Positions 43,832 to 52,458 of a stretch of 64,000 nt of DNA are shown piece after piece. Numbering within the stretch: position 1 is the first letter of the stretch; every line of letters starts with the position of its first letter. Made by a program: the position numbers and the translations under genes. The notes under the pieces are model-generated. The model made no database searches and was not told the DNA's origin. It saw only the letters and a program-made list of their open reading frames with translations. Origin of the DNA: JAPOUP01 sp965203605 (GTDB taxonomy: Bacteria > Pseudomonadota > Alphaproteobacteria > Rhodobacterales > Rhodobacteraceae); the NCBI GenBank assembly GCA_965203605.1, contig OZ241902.1, forward strand, positions 1,674,001 through 1,738,000, read 5' to 3'.

Positions 43832-46221
43832 GATTTCATCCGTTCGTTCTTTGGGTCAAATGGCGAGCGCATCAGCGGGACCGCCGGATAATGCGTGCCT
43901 GCCACATCGATGATGAAGCTGCGGGCGCAGGTCTCGGACAGCGTCTCTCCGGCCGCGATTTCAACCAACGCCAGAGCATAGGTCTTGCGGGTCCGCGCAC
44001 CCCGCGCACCCGAGGTTGTCGCTCCGACCACCCGACCGTCTTCAAGGATCAGTTCGTCATGCAGGATCAGCGGCTTGTCGGGCAGTTCGAAGATCACCGC
44101 GCGGCGGCGAAGACCGTCTGTCTTCTGCTGGACCAATGCCTCTTTACCCAGAAACTCGGTCTCCCAGTCCACAGCAAATGCCAGCCCGGCTTCCAGCGGA
44201 GAAATATCCGGCCCAAGGTCATGACCCCAGTGTTTGAACCCTTTCTCGATCCGGCAGCCATCCAGCGCGAAATGACCCATCGGGCGTGCACCTTGTGCAG
44301 TGAGCGCATCGAACACCGGCCCACCCTGCTGTGCGGCAATGTAAAGCTCCCATCCCAGCTCGCCCACAAAGCTCAAACGCTGCGCGCGGCATGGCACGCC
44401 TGCCACTGTGGCATCTCGTGCGGTCGAAAACGGAAAGCTTTGCCAATCCTCGTCAGACAGCGCCGCCAGCGTATCGCGAGACCCGGCACCCATGACGCCA
44501 ATCACCACTTCGTTTACGGTCACATCCCGGATCGTCACATCGCGACCCGCACCATGCCGCCTGAGCCACGCCAGATCCTTCTGCCGGGTCGCAGCACCTG
44601 ACACCATGCGGAAGTGATCCGGCCCGAATCGGAGCAATGTCACGTCCGCCTCAACTCCACCCCGCGCGTTCAGCAGCGGCGTGTAGACTGCGCGCCCCGG
44701 CGTAACGTCCATATCCGCAGTGGCGAGATACTGCATGAATTCCAGCGCGTCCGGCCCGGAAATATCAAACTTTCCGAACGGGGACAGGTCGAGCAGCGCC
44801 GTGCCCTGCGCCATGATCGCAGCCTCGCGATGGGCGATCTCCTGCCACGCCTGTTCACCGGTGGAATAAGGCAGAGCCCGTTCGCTGTCGTTCCGCGCGT
44901 ACCACAACCCGCGTTCCCAGCCTGCGGTCAGGCCGAATTTGGCCCCTGCGGCGGCCCATTTGTCGTGCAGGGCGGATTTGCGCAGGCCACGCCCGGCTTT
45001 GGGTTGCTTGAAAGGCCAGTGCAGGGCAAAGGCATCACTCACGGCCTCTTCCATGCGGGTTTCAATATGGCTGGCCGCAGCCGCCAAAGGATCGGCCCGC
45101 GTCACGTCAACCTCCCACAGGTCCATTGGTGCTTCGCCTTCGGTCATCCAGTCGGCCAGAACCCGCCCGACGCCCGCCGAAGACATGACGCCGACCGAGT
45201 TCATACCGGCCGCAACATACAGCCCGTCCACCTCGGGCGTCTGGCCGATCAGGGGGCGGGTGTCGTGGGTAAAGCTTTCCGGCCCGTTCATGAAGTGCTG
45301 AATGCCGGTTTCCGCCAGCGCAGGGATCAACTCCAGCGCGCCTTCCATGAAAGGCATGAACTGATCCCAATCCTCGGGCATTTCAAGAAACGGTCGGTCG
45401 CCTTCCGGGCCGAAGGCGTCCCAGCATTTCGCATTCGGTTCAAAACCGCCAATGACCAGCTTCCCTGCATCGCCCTTGACATAGAACCCACGGTCCAGAT
45501 CGCGCAGAACCGGGTATGGGCTGGGCAGCCCGACCATCGGCTCGGTGACGACATACATATGTTCCACAGCTTGCAGCGGCAGGGCCACCCCCGCCGCATC
45601 GGTCAGCTTCTTCGACCACGCGCCCGCACATAATGCGACACGGTCGGCCAGCAACTCGGATCCGTCGGCCAGCGCAACACCCTTGATCCGCCCGGATTCA
45701 ACCAGCAGCCGGTCGACCTGCACGCCTTCGCGGATCTGCACCCCCTTGGCCCGCGCAGCCTTGGCATAGGCCATGCACAGATCCACCGGGTTCACATTGG
45801 CGTCTTCCTCGACCCGCAAAGCGCCCACCAGCCCGTCGGGGCTGAGGCCGGGGACATCGATCGCATCCGGCCCCACGATCGAAGGGGTCAGCCCAAGATG
45901 ACGACCCAGCGATGCGATCCGGTGCAGTTCGTCCATGCGATTGGGATCACGGGCCAGCCAATAGCCGCCGGTTTGGCGATAGCCGGTGGATAGACCACAT
46001 TCTTCTTCCAACTTCGGGAACAGAGTACAGGCATACATGGCCAAATGGGTCATGTTTGGCGTCGCGCGCAAGGGGCCGACAATCCCGGCGGCATGCCAGC
46101 TGGTCCCGGACGTCAGTTGGTTACGTTCCAGCAGTTGCACATCCGTCGCACCGGCCGATGCCAAGTGATAGGCCAGGCTCAGCCCGATTGCGCCACCGCC
46201 GATGATGATGGTTCCCGCCAT
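43828..46221 (-). CDS. FAD-dependent N-methyl-amine dehydrogenase with GcvT domains (DMGDH/SARDH-like) 2
   Basis: A 797-residue paralogue of the next gene. The N-terminal FAD motif is IIIGGGAIGLSLAYHLASAG. LTSGTSWHAAGIVGPLRATP carries the His that in family members binds FAD covalently. The folate part has GKFDISGPDALEFMQYLATA, QRLSFVGELGWELYIAAQQG and FKHWGHDLGPDISPLEAGLA. AAGGAG precedes ATG 46221. It is the first gene of a leftward operon (two dehydrogenases, truncated sulfotransferase), divergent from a LysR and the rightward MttB/aminotransferase pair. Two successive demethylations, by two related enzymes, are a reasonable inference. Confidence 0.92.
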   Translation of the reverse strand: MAGTIIIGGGAIGLSLAYHLASAGATDVQLLERNQLTSGTSWHAAGIVGPLRATPNMTHLAMYACTLFPKLEEECGLSTGYRQTGGYWLARDPNRMDELHRIASLGRHLGLTPSIVGPDAIDVPGLSPDGLVGALRVEEDANVNPVDLCMAYAKAARAKGVQIREGVQVDRLLVESGRIKGVALADGSELLADRVALCAGAWSKKLTDAAGVALPLQAVEHMYVVTEPMVGLPSPYPVLRDLDRGFYVKGDAGKLVIGGFEPNAKCWDAFGPEGDRPFLEMPEDWDQFMPFMEGALELIPALAETGIQHFMNGPESFTHDTRPLIGQTPEVDGLYVAAGMNSVGVMSSAGVGRVLADWMTEGEAPMDLWEVDVTRADPLAAAASHIETRMEEAVSDAFALHWPFKQPKAGRGLRKSALHDKWAAAGAKFGLTAGWERGLWYARNDSERALPYSTGEQAWQEIAHREAAIMAQGTALLDLSPFGKFDISGPDALEFMQYLATADMDVTPGRAVYTPLLNARGGVEADVTLLRFGPDHFRMVSGAATRQKDLAWLRRHGAGRDVTIRDVTVNEVVIGVMGAGSRDTLAALSDEDWQSFPFSTARDATVAGVPCRAQRLSFVGELGWELYIAAQQGGPVFDALTAQGARPMGHFALDGCRIEKGFKHWGHDLGPDISPLEAGLAFAVDWETEFLGKEALVQQKTDGLRRRAVIFELPDKPLILHDELILEDGRVVGATTSGARGARTRKTYALALVEIAAGETLSETCARSFIIDVAGTHYPAVPLMRSPFDPKNERMKS

Positions 46222-46288
46222 TCCGGAACTCCTTGCCGTCGTCTGAGCATGTTCTCTGCAAAGACGGTGGGATCAAGTCTCGCCAGAC

Positions 46289-46309
46289 ATCATAACTACA
46301 ACTAATGAT
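46289..46309. promoter_or_regulatory. LysR-type T-N11-A operator candidate
   Basis: ATCAT-N11-ATGAT (46289-46293 and 46305-46309) lies midway between the divergent dehydrogenase and LysR genes, 68 bases from the first ATG and 74 from the second. This is the classical LysR box form. A second palindrome, TTTCATGAAA, is at 46342-46351. Confidence 0.5.
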
Positions 46310-46382
46310 AAGCAGAGCTTGCGCCTGTTCGTTTCAGCGTGTTTCATGAAATTACAGAGGTTTACGGGGAATCGAGGGGCGA

Positions 46383-47360
46383 ATGGTGCGCGACGAAGCG
46401 GAAATCAATTTGTTCCGGGCAATTGAAGTCTTCATGGCCGTAGCGGATATGCGCCATGTAACGGCGGCGGCAAATGCCCTTGGGATCACTCAGTCGGCGG
46501 CTTCTCAGCATCTGAAAAACCTGGAAACCGCCTTTGGTGTAACCCTACTGGACCGTTCGCGCCGCCCGTTGGGCCTGACCCATGCGGGAGAGGCTGTGCA
46601 ACGGCACGGGTACCGCATTCTCAATGAGATTGACGATCTGAAATCCGATCTGCGCCACATGAATGCAACCGCACTACCTATTCTGCGTGTGGGGCTGCTG
46701 GCATCGACGGCAACGACACTGACTCCGGGCCTTTTTGAATTCGTCGAGCATGATCTGCGTGTGCCGGAACTGATCCTCTCGGCGGGTCTGGCCAGCGATC
46801 ATCAAAACGCTCTGAACGCACATAAGATCGATGTGGCCGTCACTTCGGAACTGTTCATGTTGAGTGACGACTATGACACCTATCCTGTTCTTGAAGAACC
46901 GTTTTTTCTGGTTCTGCCCGAAAACTATCATGGCCCCGAAGATGACATTCACGCCATTTCCAAACGCCTGTCTCTGGTTCGTTTCGGGGCGCTGACCCCG
47001 GTGGGGCGACGCACAGACCAGCACCTGCAGCGCTGTCGATTGCACCTGCCCCGCGCGATTGAAGCAGACCGGTCGTCGATGGTCGTCGCCGGAGTGGTGA
47101 CGGGCAAGTGCTTTGCGATCTTGACGCCCTCGCTTTTGATTGATGGGGTCGCCGAAGGTATGCCGCTGCGCATTGTGCCATTGCCATTTTCGGGGTTCAA
47201 ACGCGGTATCCAGGTGGTGTCGCGCAAGGAGGACCTTGGCGATATCCCGGCCCGCATCGCCCATCAATGCGCCGATATCCTGCGTGAACACTTCGCCCGC
47301 CGTTTTCCGGAAATTGCGGATCAGATCACGTACCACGCCGGTGCTTATCCCAATAATTAG
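46383..47360 (+). CDS. LysR-family transcriptional regulator
   Basis: A 325-residue LysR regulator. The HTH is at residues 8-68 (INLFRAIEVFMAVADMRHVT, ALGITQSAASQHLKNLETAF, LDRSRRPLGLTHAGEAV). The effector domain starts at about residue 100 (LPILRVGLLASTATTLTPGL). It lies between the leftward dehydrogenase pair and the rightward mttB-aminotransferase pair, and so is the likely regulator of both. The divergent region holds a T-N11-A box. GAGGGGCGA precedes the ATG. Confidence 0.93.
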   Translation: MVRDEAEINLFRAIEVFMAVADMRHVTAAANALGITQSAASQHLKNLETAFGVTLLDRSRRPLGLTHAGEAVQRHGYRILNEIDDLKSDLRHMNATALPILRVGLLASTATTLTPGLFEFVEHDLRVPELILSAGLASDHQNALNAHKIDVAVTSELFMLSDDYDTYPVLEEPFFLVLPENYHGPEDDIHAISKRLSLVRFGALTPVGRRTDQHLQRCRLHLPRAIEADRSSMVVAGVVTGKCFAILTPSLLIDGVAEGMPLRIVPLPFSGFKRGIQVVSRKEDLGDIPARIAHQCADILREHFARRFPEIADQITYHAGAYPNN

Positions 47361-47474
47361 GATTTCCGATCAAGCCTGTCTCCCCCTGTTCCCTGTGCAT
47401 TTTTGTTGCATAGTCACGACATCGGCGCGGTCTATCCACGCCACGATTTGGGACAGATTGTCGAGGGGTGCGTT

Positions 47475-48995
47475 ATGTCACGTCGTTCAGGCCGCAAATC
47501 GCGCTTGCAGGCACGGGCCTCCAAAGGGGCTGTGTCTGCCCCCTACGTGACGCGCCGGATCGGATTGGTCAGTTTGATTGATGACGAGGCCATTGCTGTC
47601 ATCGAGCGAAATGCTGACCGAATTCTGGACGAAATCGGCATGGACTTTCGAGGCGATCCCGCCACGCTTGACTTGTTCAGGGCGCATGGTGCGCGGGTCG
47701 ATGGTGAGCGTGTGCGATTTGATCCCGGCTGGTGCCGGGAAAAGATCAAGACCGCACCGAGCATGTTCACGCAATACGCGCGCAACCCCGCACGATCGAT
47801 CCAGATTGGAGGGGACGCGCAGGTCTATGCCCCCAGTTTCGGCCCGCCCTTCGTACATGACATCGAGAACGGGCGGCGCTATGCCACGCTGTTGGATTTT
47901 CAGAACATCACCAGGCTGCACCATCAGTTGGGCGCGGTGAACCATTCCGGCGGTGTGGTGGTGGAGCCGGTCGATGTACCAGTACCGCTGCGCCATCTGC
48001 ATATGGCCCATACCCATCTGACCATGAACGACAAACCCTTCATGGGGGCAGTGACCGCGCCGGAGCGCGCCCGCGACACGATCAAGATGTGCAAGATCGC
48101 AATGGGGGCCGAATTCGTTGACGAAAACTGCGTGCTCTATTCCGTGGTCAATACGAATGCGCCTTTGGTGATGGACGAAACCATGCTCTGGGCACTAAAG
48201 GAATATGCTCAGGCCGGACAATGCACCGTGGTATCCCCGTTCGTGCTGGGCGGGGCGATGTCCCCAGTCTCAGTCGCGGCTACGCTGGCGCAAGTTCTGG
48301 CAGAGGTGATGGCTTCGGTCGCGCTGATCCAGATCATTCGCCCCGGTGCGCCCGCCGCGTTCGGCACGTTTTTCTCACCCATCAGCCTCAAGACCGGTGC
48401 ACCAACCTTCGGCACGCCTGAAGGAACCCAGTTCCAGATGTGCGCCAAAACACTGGCGGATCGCCTGGGCCTGCCATTCCACTCGGTCGGCGGGCTTACG
48501 GCATCCAAAGTGCCGGACGCACAGGCCGGGTATGAGAGCCAGGCGCAACTTATGGGGGCCGCGCTGGCGGGGGTGAATTTCATCATCCACGCCACGGGTT
48601 GCCTCGAAGGGTTGCTGACCACCGGCTATGAAAAGATCATCATGGACGCCGACCGCTGCGCCGCGATGCAACGCTTTGTGCAGGGTGTCGATTTCTCGGA
48701 AAGCGCGCAGGCGATGGAGGCGTTTGCCGAGGTTGAACCCGGCGGCCATTTCCTTGGCGCGCAGCACACACAGGACAATTTCGAAACTGCCTTCTGGATG
48801 GGCGACATGTCCGACAACGGCACCTACGAGCAGTGGGCTGCGGAAGGAGCCCATTGGCAGCACAAACGCGCCAGCGACCGTGTAAAGCAGCTGATCGAAG
48901 AATACCAAGCCCCGGCCATAGATGCCGGAACCCGAGAAGCCCTTGATGAGTTCGTCACCCGTCGCAGCCGGGAAATCGAAGGAGAACAGCCATGA
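47475..48995 (+). CDS. MttB-superfamily methyltransferase (non-pyrrolysine)
   Basis: A 506-residue TIM-barrel protein of the trimethylamine methyltransferase MttB superfamily. Pieces are ADRILDEIGMDFRGDPATLD, GARVDGERVRFDPGWCREKI, AQVYAPSFGPPFVHDIENGR, LGAVNHSGGVVVEPVDVP, KPFMGAVTAPERARDTIKMC and GGLTASKVPDAQAGYESQAQ. There is no in-frame amber codon at the pyrrolysine position of authentic MttB, so it belongs with glycine-betaine-type MtgB homologues. GAGGGGTG lies about 6 bases before ATG 47475. Start and stop overlap the aminotransferase gene (ATGA). Known members transfer a methyl group from a quaternary amine to a corrinoid protein; no corrinoid protein or its reactivator is in the window. 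The neighbouring flavin/folate dehydrogenases suggest the demethylated product is degraded further. Confidence 0.9.
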   Translation: MSRRSGRKSRLQARASKGAVSAPYVTRRIGLVSLIDDEAIAVIERNADRILDEIGMDFRGDPATLDLFRAHGARVDGERVRFDPGWCREKIKTAPSMFTQYARNPARSIQIGGDAQVYAPSFGPPFVHDIENGRRYATLLDFQNITRLHHQLGAVNHSGGVVVEPVDVPVPLRHLHMAHTHLTMNDKPFMGAVTAPERARDTIKMCKIAMGAEFVDENCVLYSVVNTNAPLVMDETMLWALKEYAQAGQCTVVSPFVLGGAMSPVSVAATLAQVLAEVMASVALIQIIRPGAPAAFGTFFSPISLKTGAPTFGTPEGTQFQMCAKTLADRLGLPFHSVGGLTASKVPDAQAGYESQAQLMGAALAGVNFIIHATGCLEGLLTTGYEKIIMDADRCAAMQRFVQGVDFSESAQAMEAFAEVEPGGHFLGAQHTQDNFETAFWMGDMSDNGTYEQWAAEGAHWQHKRASDRVKQLIEEYQAPAIDAGTREALDEFVTRRSREIEGEQP

Positions 48996-50311
48996 ACATG
49001 CAAACCGACTGGACCCTGACCGACACCGCCCGGCGGCGCGACAGTTTTTACGCCGCAAGCCAGCGCAAATTCGTTCCGTTCAAAGAGCCGATGGTCTTCA
49101 AGAAGGGCTCGATGCAATACCTCTGGGATGTCGAGGGACGCAAATATACTGACCTTTTGGGTATGAACGTCTGCATTTCAGTTGGTCACAGCCACCCAAA
49201 AGTGGTCGCCGCCGCGATGGAGCAGGCGCAAGAGTTGACCCACTGCACCACCATGTTCTACCACCCGGTGCCTGCGCATTTCGCCGAGGAACTGGCAGCA
49301 ACGATGCCCAACCCAAATGGTGATATCGAATGGGTTGTGCATTTCACCAATTCGGGTTCCGAGGCGGTCGATCTCGCCATGACCATGGCCCGCAGCTATA
49401 CCGGCCACCTTGACCTGCTGGCGCTACGGTCGGCCTATCACGGCCCAACGGCGGCGGCTCAGTCGATAACGGGCATCAGCGGCTGGCGCCATCCGGGAAT
49501 GCCGGGCAACGTTGCTTTCGTCTCTGACCCGCATCAGTATCGCGGCATCTTCGGTGAGAATGCTGGAGCCGAGCCCTATCTGGACGAGATCGACCGTACG
49601 ATCCACTCGGCAACGACCGGACAGGTCGCTGGCATCTTCATCGAAAGCGTTCAGGGCTATGGCGGGATCGTGGAAATGCCCAAGGGTTATATGACCGGCG
49701 CTGCGGAACGCGTCCGGGCCAAGGGCGGGTTACTGATCGCGGACGAGGTTCAGGCCGGATTCGGCCGCACTGGCGATCATATGTGGGGGTTCGAGGCTGA
49801 TGGCGTCATTCCCGACGTCGTGGTGATGGCCAAGGGGATCGGCAACGGCTTTCCGCTGGGCGCAGTTGTTGCGCGCAAGGAAATTGCGGCACCAATGGCC
49901 GAGAAATTCATGTTCCACACCTATGGCGCCAATCCAACCTCCTGCGCTGCAGGGCGGGCTGTTCTGCAGATAATCAAGGAGGACAAAGTGCGTGAAAACG
50001 CGCGCGAAGTTGGTGCCGCGCTGCTGAAACATCTCCATGCACTGAAGGACAAATACCCGGTCATCGGCGATGTGCGTGGACGCGGGCTGATGCTGGCCAT
50101 CGAGATGGTCAAGGACCGCAAGACCAAAGAACCCGAGCCGCAAACCACAGCCGCTGTCTTTGAAGCCACGCGAGAAAGCGGAATCATTCTTTCGAAATCC
50201 GGTGCATATCAATCCTGCCTGCGCATGGTGCCACCTATGTGCCTGTCAACAGACGATGTGGAACATGTGGCCGAAGGGCTGGATCGCGCCTTTGCCATGG
50301 CCACCAACTAA
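48992..50311 (+). CDS. Class III aminotransferase (AGXT2-like)
   Basis: A 439-residue PLP enzyme related to alanine-glyoxylate aminotransferase 2. Motifs are the N-terminal KKGSMQYLWDVEGRKYTDLL, HFTNSGSEAVDLAMTMARSY, FIESVQGYGGIVEMPKGYMT, LLIADEVQAGFGRTGDHMWG and the Schiff-base Lys in VVVMAKGIGNGFPLGAVV. Its ATG overlaps the mttB stop. It may remove the amino group after demethylation has freed the nitrogen, for example from an omega-amino acid or dimethylarginine-like compound; this is inference. Downstream is a long palindromic repeat that could end transcription. Confidence 0.92.
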   Translation: MNMQTDWTLTDTARRRDSFYAASQRKFVPFKEPMVFKKGSMQYLWDVEGRKYTDLLGMNVCISVGHSHPKVVAAAMEQAQELTHCTTMFYHPVPAHFAEELAATMPNPNGDIEWVVHFTNSGSEAVDLAMTMARSYTGHLDLLALRSAYHGPTAAAQSITGISGWRHPGMPGNVAFVSDPHQYRGIFGENAGAEPYLDEIDRTIHSATTGQVAGIFIESVQGYGGIVEMPKGYMTGAAERVRAKGGLLIADEVQAGFGRTGDHMWGFEADGVIPDVVVMAKGIGNGFPLGAVVARKEIAAPMAEKFMFHTYGANPTSCAAGRAVLQIIKEDKVRENAREVGAALLKHLHALKDKYPVIGDVRGRGLMLAIEMVKDRKTKEPEPQTTAAVFEATRESGIILSKSGAYQSCLRMVPPMCLSTDDVEHVAEGLDRAFAMATN

Positions 50312-50324
50312 ATTTATGGCTTCT

Positions 50325-50422
50325 AGCCCCCCCCATTCCACCCTGAAGTGCAACATCATGCGACCGGAAAACCGGTCACCACCGCCACTGGTGTTGCACT
50401 TCAGGGTGGAATGGGGGGGGCT
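50325..50422. repeat. Perfect 98-bp palindromic element (reference copy of the 72-bp family)
   Basis: Two 31-bp arms (50325-50355 and 50392-50422) are perfectly inverted. Each arm begins AG, then eight C, ATTCCACCCTG, and ends AAGTGCAACA. The centre includes ACCGG-AAAA-CCGGT-like sequence and the text shared with the other copies. It cuts the end of a Rieske ferredoxin gene and lies 14 bases past the aminotransferase stop. It may also act as a transcription end for both strands. Confidence 0.9.
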
Positions 50423-50573
50423 TACAAGGGCCATCGGTGCAATAGACCTCTTCGTCCGATATCCGGCAGACCGCGTAGGTTCGCCCTCCATGGTCCAGCC
50501 GAACCAAGTCTTCCTCTTCGATGTCAACAAGTGCGCAGGCATCTATCCAGGGCGTCGCGGTCTCCGGCTTCAG
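50423..50573 (-). pseudogene. Rieske-type ferredoxin, truncated by the palindromic element
   Basis: About 50 codons resemble the start of MocE-like Rieske ferredoxins: WIDACALVDIEEEDLVRLDH, GGRTYAVCRISDEEVYCTDG, then PC and nothing more. The C-x-H of the Fe-S site would follow immediately (family text LCTHE), so the gene ends at the first ligand Cys, exactly where the palindrome begins. The likely former start, coupled to the desaturase stop as ATGA, now reads CTGA. The second half with the C-x2-H ligand pair is lost. It once supplied electrons to the adjacent desaturase-type monooxygenase. Confidence 0.8.
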
Positions 50574-51652
50574 GCGGTCTGGTTGGACCGAACTGCATCC
50601 CTTGCACCCGCCCCTTGCGGCAGTTGAGGCCGGATGAAGTGGCCCGGGTCTCGAAGCTGCCGAAGAACACAGGGAATGATCTCGGACCATGCGTTCCAGA
50701 GCGAAGGGTTGGGCGCGGGCAGGTCGTGTTTCACCGCCTCATGCAGCTTGGGCAGGGCATGGTAGGGCACCATCGGATACATGTGATGTTCGATATGGTA
50801 GTTCATGTTCCAGTAGATGAAGCGCAGAAGCGGATTCATGAGCACGGTGCGTGAATTGATGCGGTGATCGAGTACGTCTTCCGCCAGTCCGAGGTGCTGG
50901 GGAAGCCCCAATACGAGCAAAAGCCAAATCCCGTATGCCCGAGGCAGCCCGATGATCATGAGCGGCAGGAGCGACCACGACCAGAGAGAAATCAATACCA
51001 CAAGAACATAGACCGCGATGTGGATGCGGCCGACACGAATGGCCTTGACGCGTTCGGTTTCGGGGACGAGGTCCGCTTCGTCCGGCGGAATGATCCCCGC
51101 TGCATTCCGGACCAGCGCAGCCAGGCTTTGCGGCACGGCTACGATCCCGAGCAAGTTGAGGCAGAGCACGATCAGCTGCGGCGGCCGCATTCCCGCAATT
51201 TCCGGATCCCTGCCAACGATGATCGTGTCAGTGTGATGGCGGGCGTGGGACCAGCGCCAGACCACCGAGTTTCGCATCATCAGAAAGCTTGCCAATTCAT
51301 AGACGGCATCGTTCTTCCACCTGGACTTGAAGGCTGTACCATGGCCGCATTCGTGCCAGCGACTATCGGCGGCGGAGGCATAGAAGACGCCATAGACGAA
51401 AAAGAACGGCAGCGCCCACCAGCTTCCCCAATGGAGGATGCCACCGGCGCCGCTACCAACCAGAACGGCAACCCAGATCGCAATATCGCGCGTAGCCGGC
51501 CAATCTGCGCGTTTCATCAGGGACTTCAGTACCCTTCGGTCTACCGGCGTCTGGTACCAATCTGCGCCCGCAAGACCTCTTTCGAACGCATACTGCCGCT
51601 CCGGACCGGTCAGGGAGTAGTCCCGCTCCATTGGAAACGTTATCAATCGCAT
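50570..51652 (-). CDS. Desaturase-family di-iron monooxygenase, MocD-like
   Basis: A membrane enzyme of about 360 residues. Three His boxes are in order: SRWHECGHGTAFKS, WSHARHHTDT, NYHIEHHMYPMVPY, with hydrophobic stretches between (VAVLVGSGAGGILHW; IHIAVYVLVVLISLWSWSLL). Close relatives are MocD proteins of rhizopine catabolism, which act with a Rieske ferredoxin (MocE) and a reductase (MocF); the truncated ferredoxin directly downstream supports this. Which substrate is oxidised here is unknown. The start may be ATG 51652 (TTGGG upstream) or ATG 51631; the family text begins with ERDYSLTGPE. With its ferredoxin broken the enzyme depends on another electron donor or is idle. Confidence 0.85.
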   Translation of the reverse strand: MRLITFPMERDYSLTGPERQYAFERGLAGADWYQTPVDRRVLKSLMKRADWPATRDIAIWVAVLVGSGAGGILHWGSWWALPFFFVYGVFYASAADSRWHECGHGTAFKSRWKNDAVYELASFLMMRNSVVWRWSHARHHTDTIIVGRDPEIAGMRPPQLIVLCLNLLGIVAVPQSLAALVRNAAGIIPPDEADLVPETERVKAIRVGRIHIAVYVLVVLISLWSWSLLPLMIIGLPRAYGIWLLLVLGLPQHLGLAEDVLDHRINSRTVLMNPLLRFIYWNMNYHIEHHMYPMVPYHALPKLHEAVKHDLPAPNPSLWNAWSEIIPCVLRQLRDPGHFIRPQLPQGAGARDAVRSNQTA

Positions 51653-51668
51653 CAAGCCCAAGGTTCGG

Positions 51669-52458
51669 CTAGCCCCAGTTTTCCAGTGCAGTTTCTAACT
51701 TGTTCAGATCTTCTTCGGAGATCTAGACCAGTTAGCTCTCGCCAGGAAACGACCCCAAAGCCACATCGCGCCTGAACTCGGAATTCGCAGCCACGCGGTC
51801 CTGATGCCGTCGTGCGTATTCGGCCCGGAAATTCCTGTATATCCGGGCATGACGAGGCACATGCCATTCGGTTTCGCCAAGAATCTCGGCCTAAATCAGG
51901 TACCAGACCTCGCAACCCGCGCCCGAGCCCACGGAAATCACGACGAGCGAAGTCCGCTGGGAAATCGCCGCCGCAACCGCGGGCGGCACAATTTCCATCT
52001 CGACCGCAAAAGCCCCCAGTGTCCCGGCGATGTCGGGCGTCGTTCAGGATGGCGAGGGCATCACCTACCGTTTTGCCACGTGCCGCACGGCCGGTCCAGT
52101 GGGCCCTTTTCGGCATGAAGCCGATGTAGCCGACAACAGGAATCGCCTCTTCCGCCATGGCTTCGGCTGCGTCGCAGCGCATCGGACAAAGGATGCTGTC
52201 GGCCCCAGCATCCATCCCCTCGAAGGCCGCACGCTTGGCCTCGTCGGCATTGGCGCACTCGCCGTAGACAAGGCCGAACGTCAATTGCGCGTTCAGTGCG
52301 GCGGTGCGGAAATCGTCGCAGGTATACTTCCGATCCGATACGATGATCTCGACCCTGGCGGTCTCGGCAGCAGCGGCATGTTCATCCTTGGCCATGTTGA
52401 GTTCGGTAAGCTGACCGTTTCCCCTGCGGCCGATAAGGTCCTTGACCGCGATCTTCAT
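51669..52458 (-). pseudogene. PanB-like ketopantoate hydroxymethyltransferase-family pseudogene
   Basis: The leftward frame from 52458 reads VKDLIGRRGNGQLTELNMAK, SDRKYTCDDFRTAAL-like text, GADSILCPMRCDAAEAMAEE and VVGYIGFMPKRAHWTGRAAR, as in PanB-type TIM-barrel enzymes. Near 52040 one base is extra; in the next frame the protein continues AFAVEMEIVPPAVAAAISQR, TSLVVISVGSGAGCEVWYLI. Then an in-frame TAG, further matching text (EILGETEWHVPRHARIYRNF), a TAA and another TAG precede the natural end ISEEDLNKLETALENWG. Its start overlaps the lacI stop (ATGA). At least one frameshift and three stops make it dead. The original role next to a LacI regulator and sugar genes was probably catabolic aldol chemistry, not pantothenate synthesis. 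Confidence 0.82.

Noticed and set aside
47487..48017. Minus-strand frame opposite the MttB-like gene
   Set aside because: No domain and no ribosome site; opposite a strongly conserved gene.
50325..50422. Palindrome considered as an ncRNA gene or CRISPR repeat
   Set aside because: It occurs as single dispersed copies, not in an array, and cuts a coding gene; a mobile repeat explains it better.
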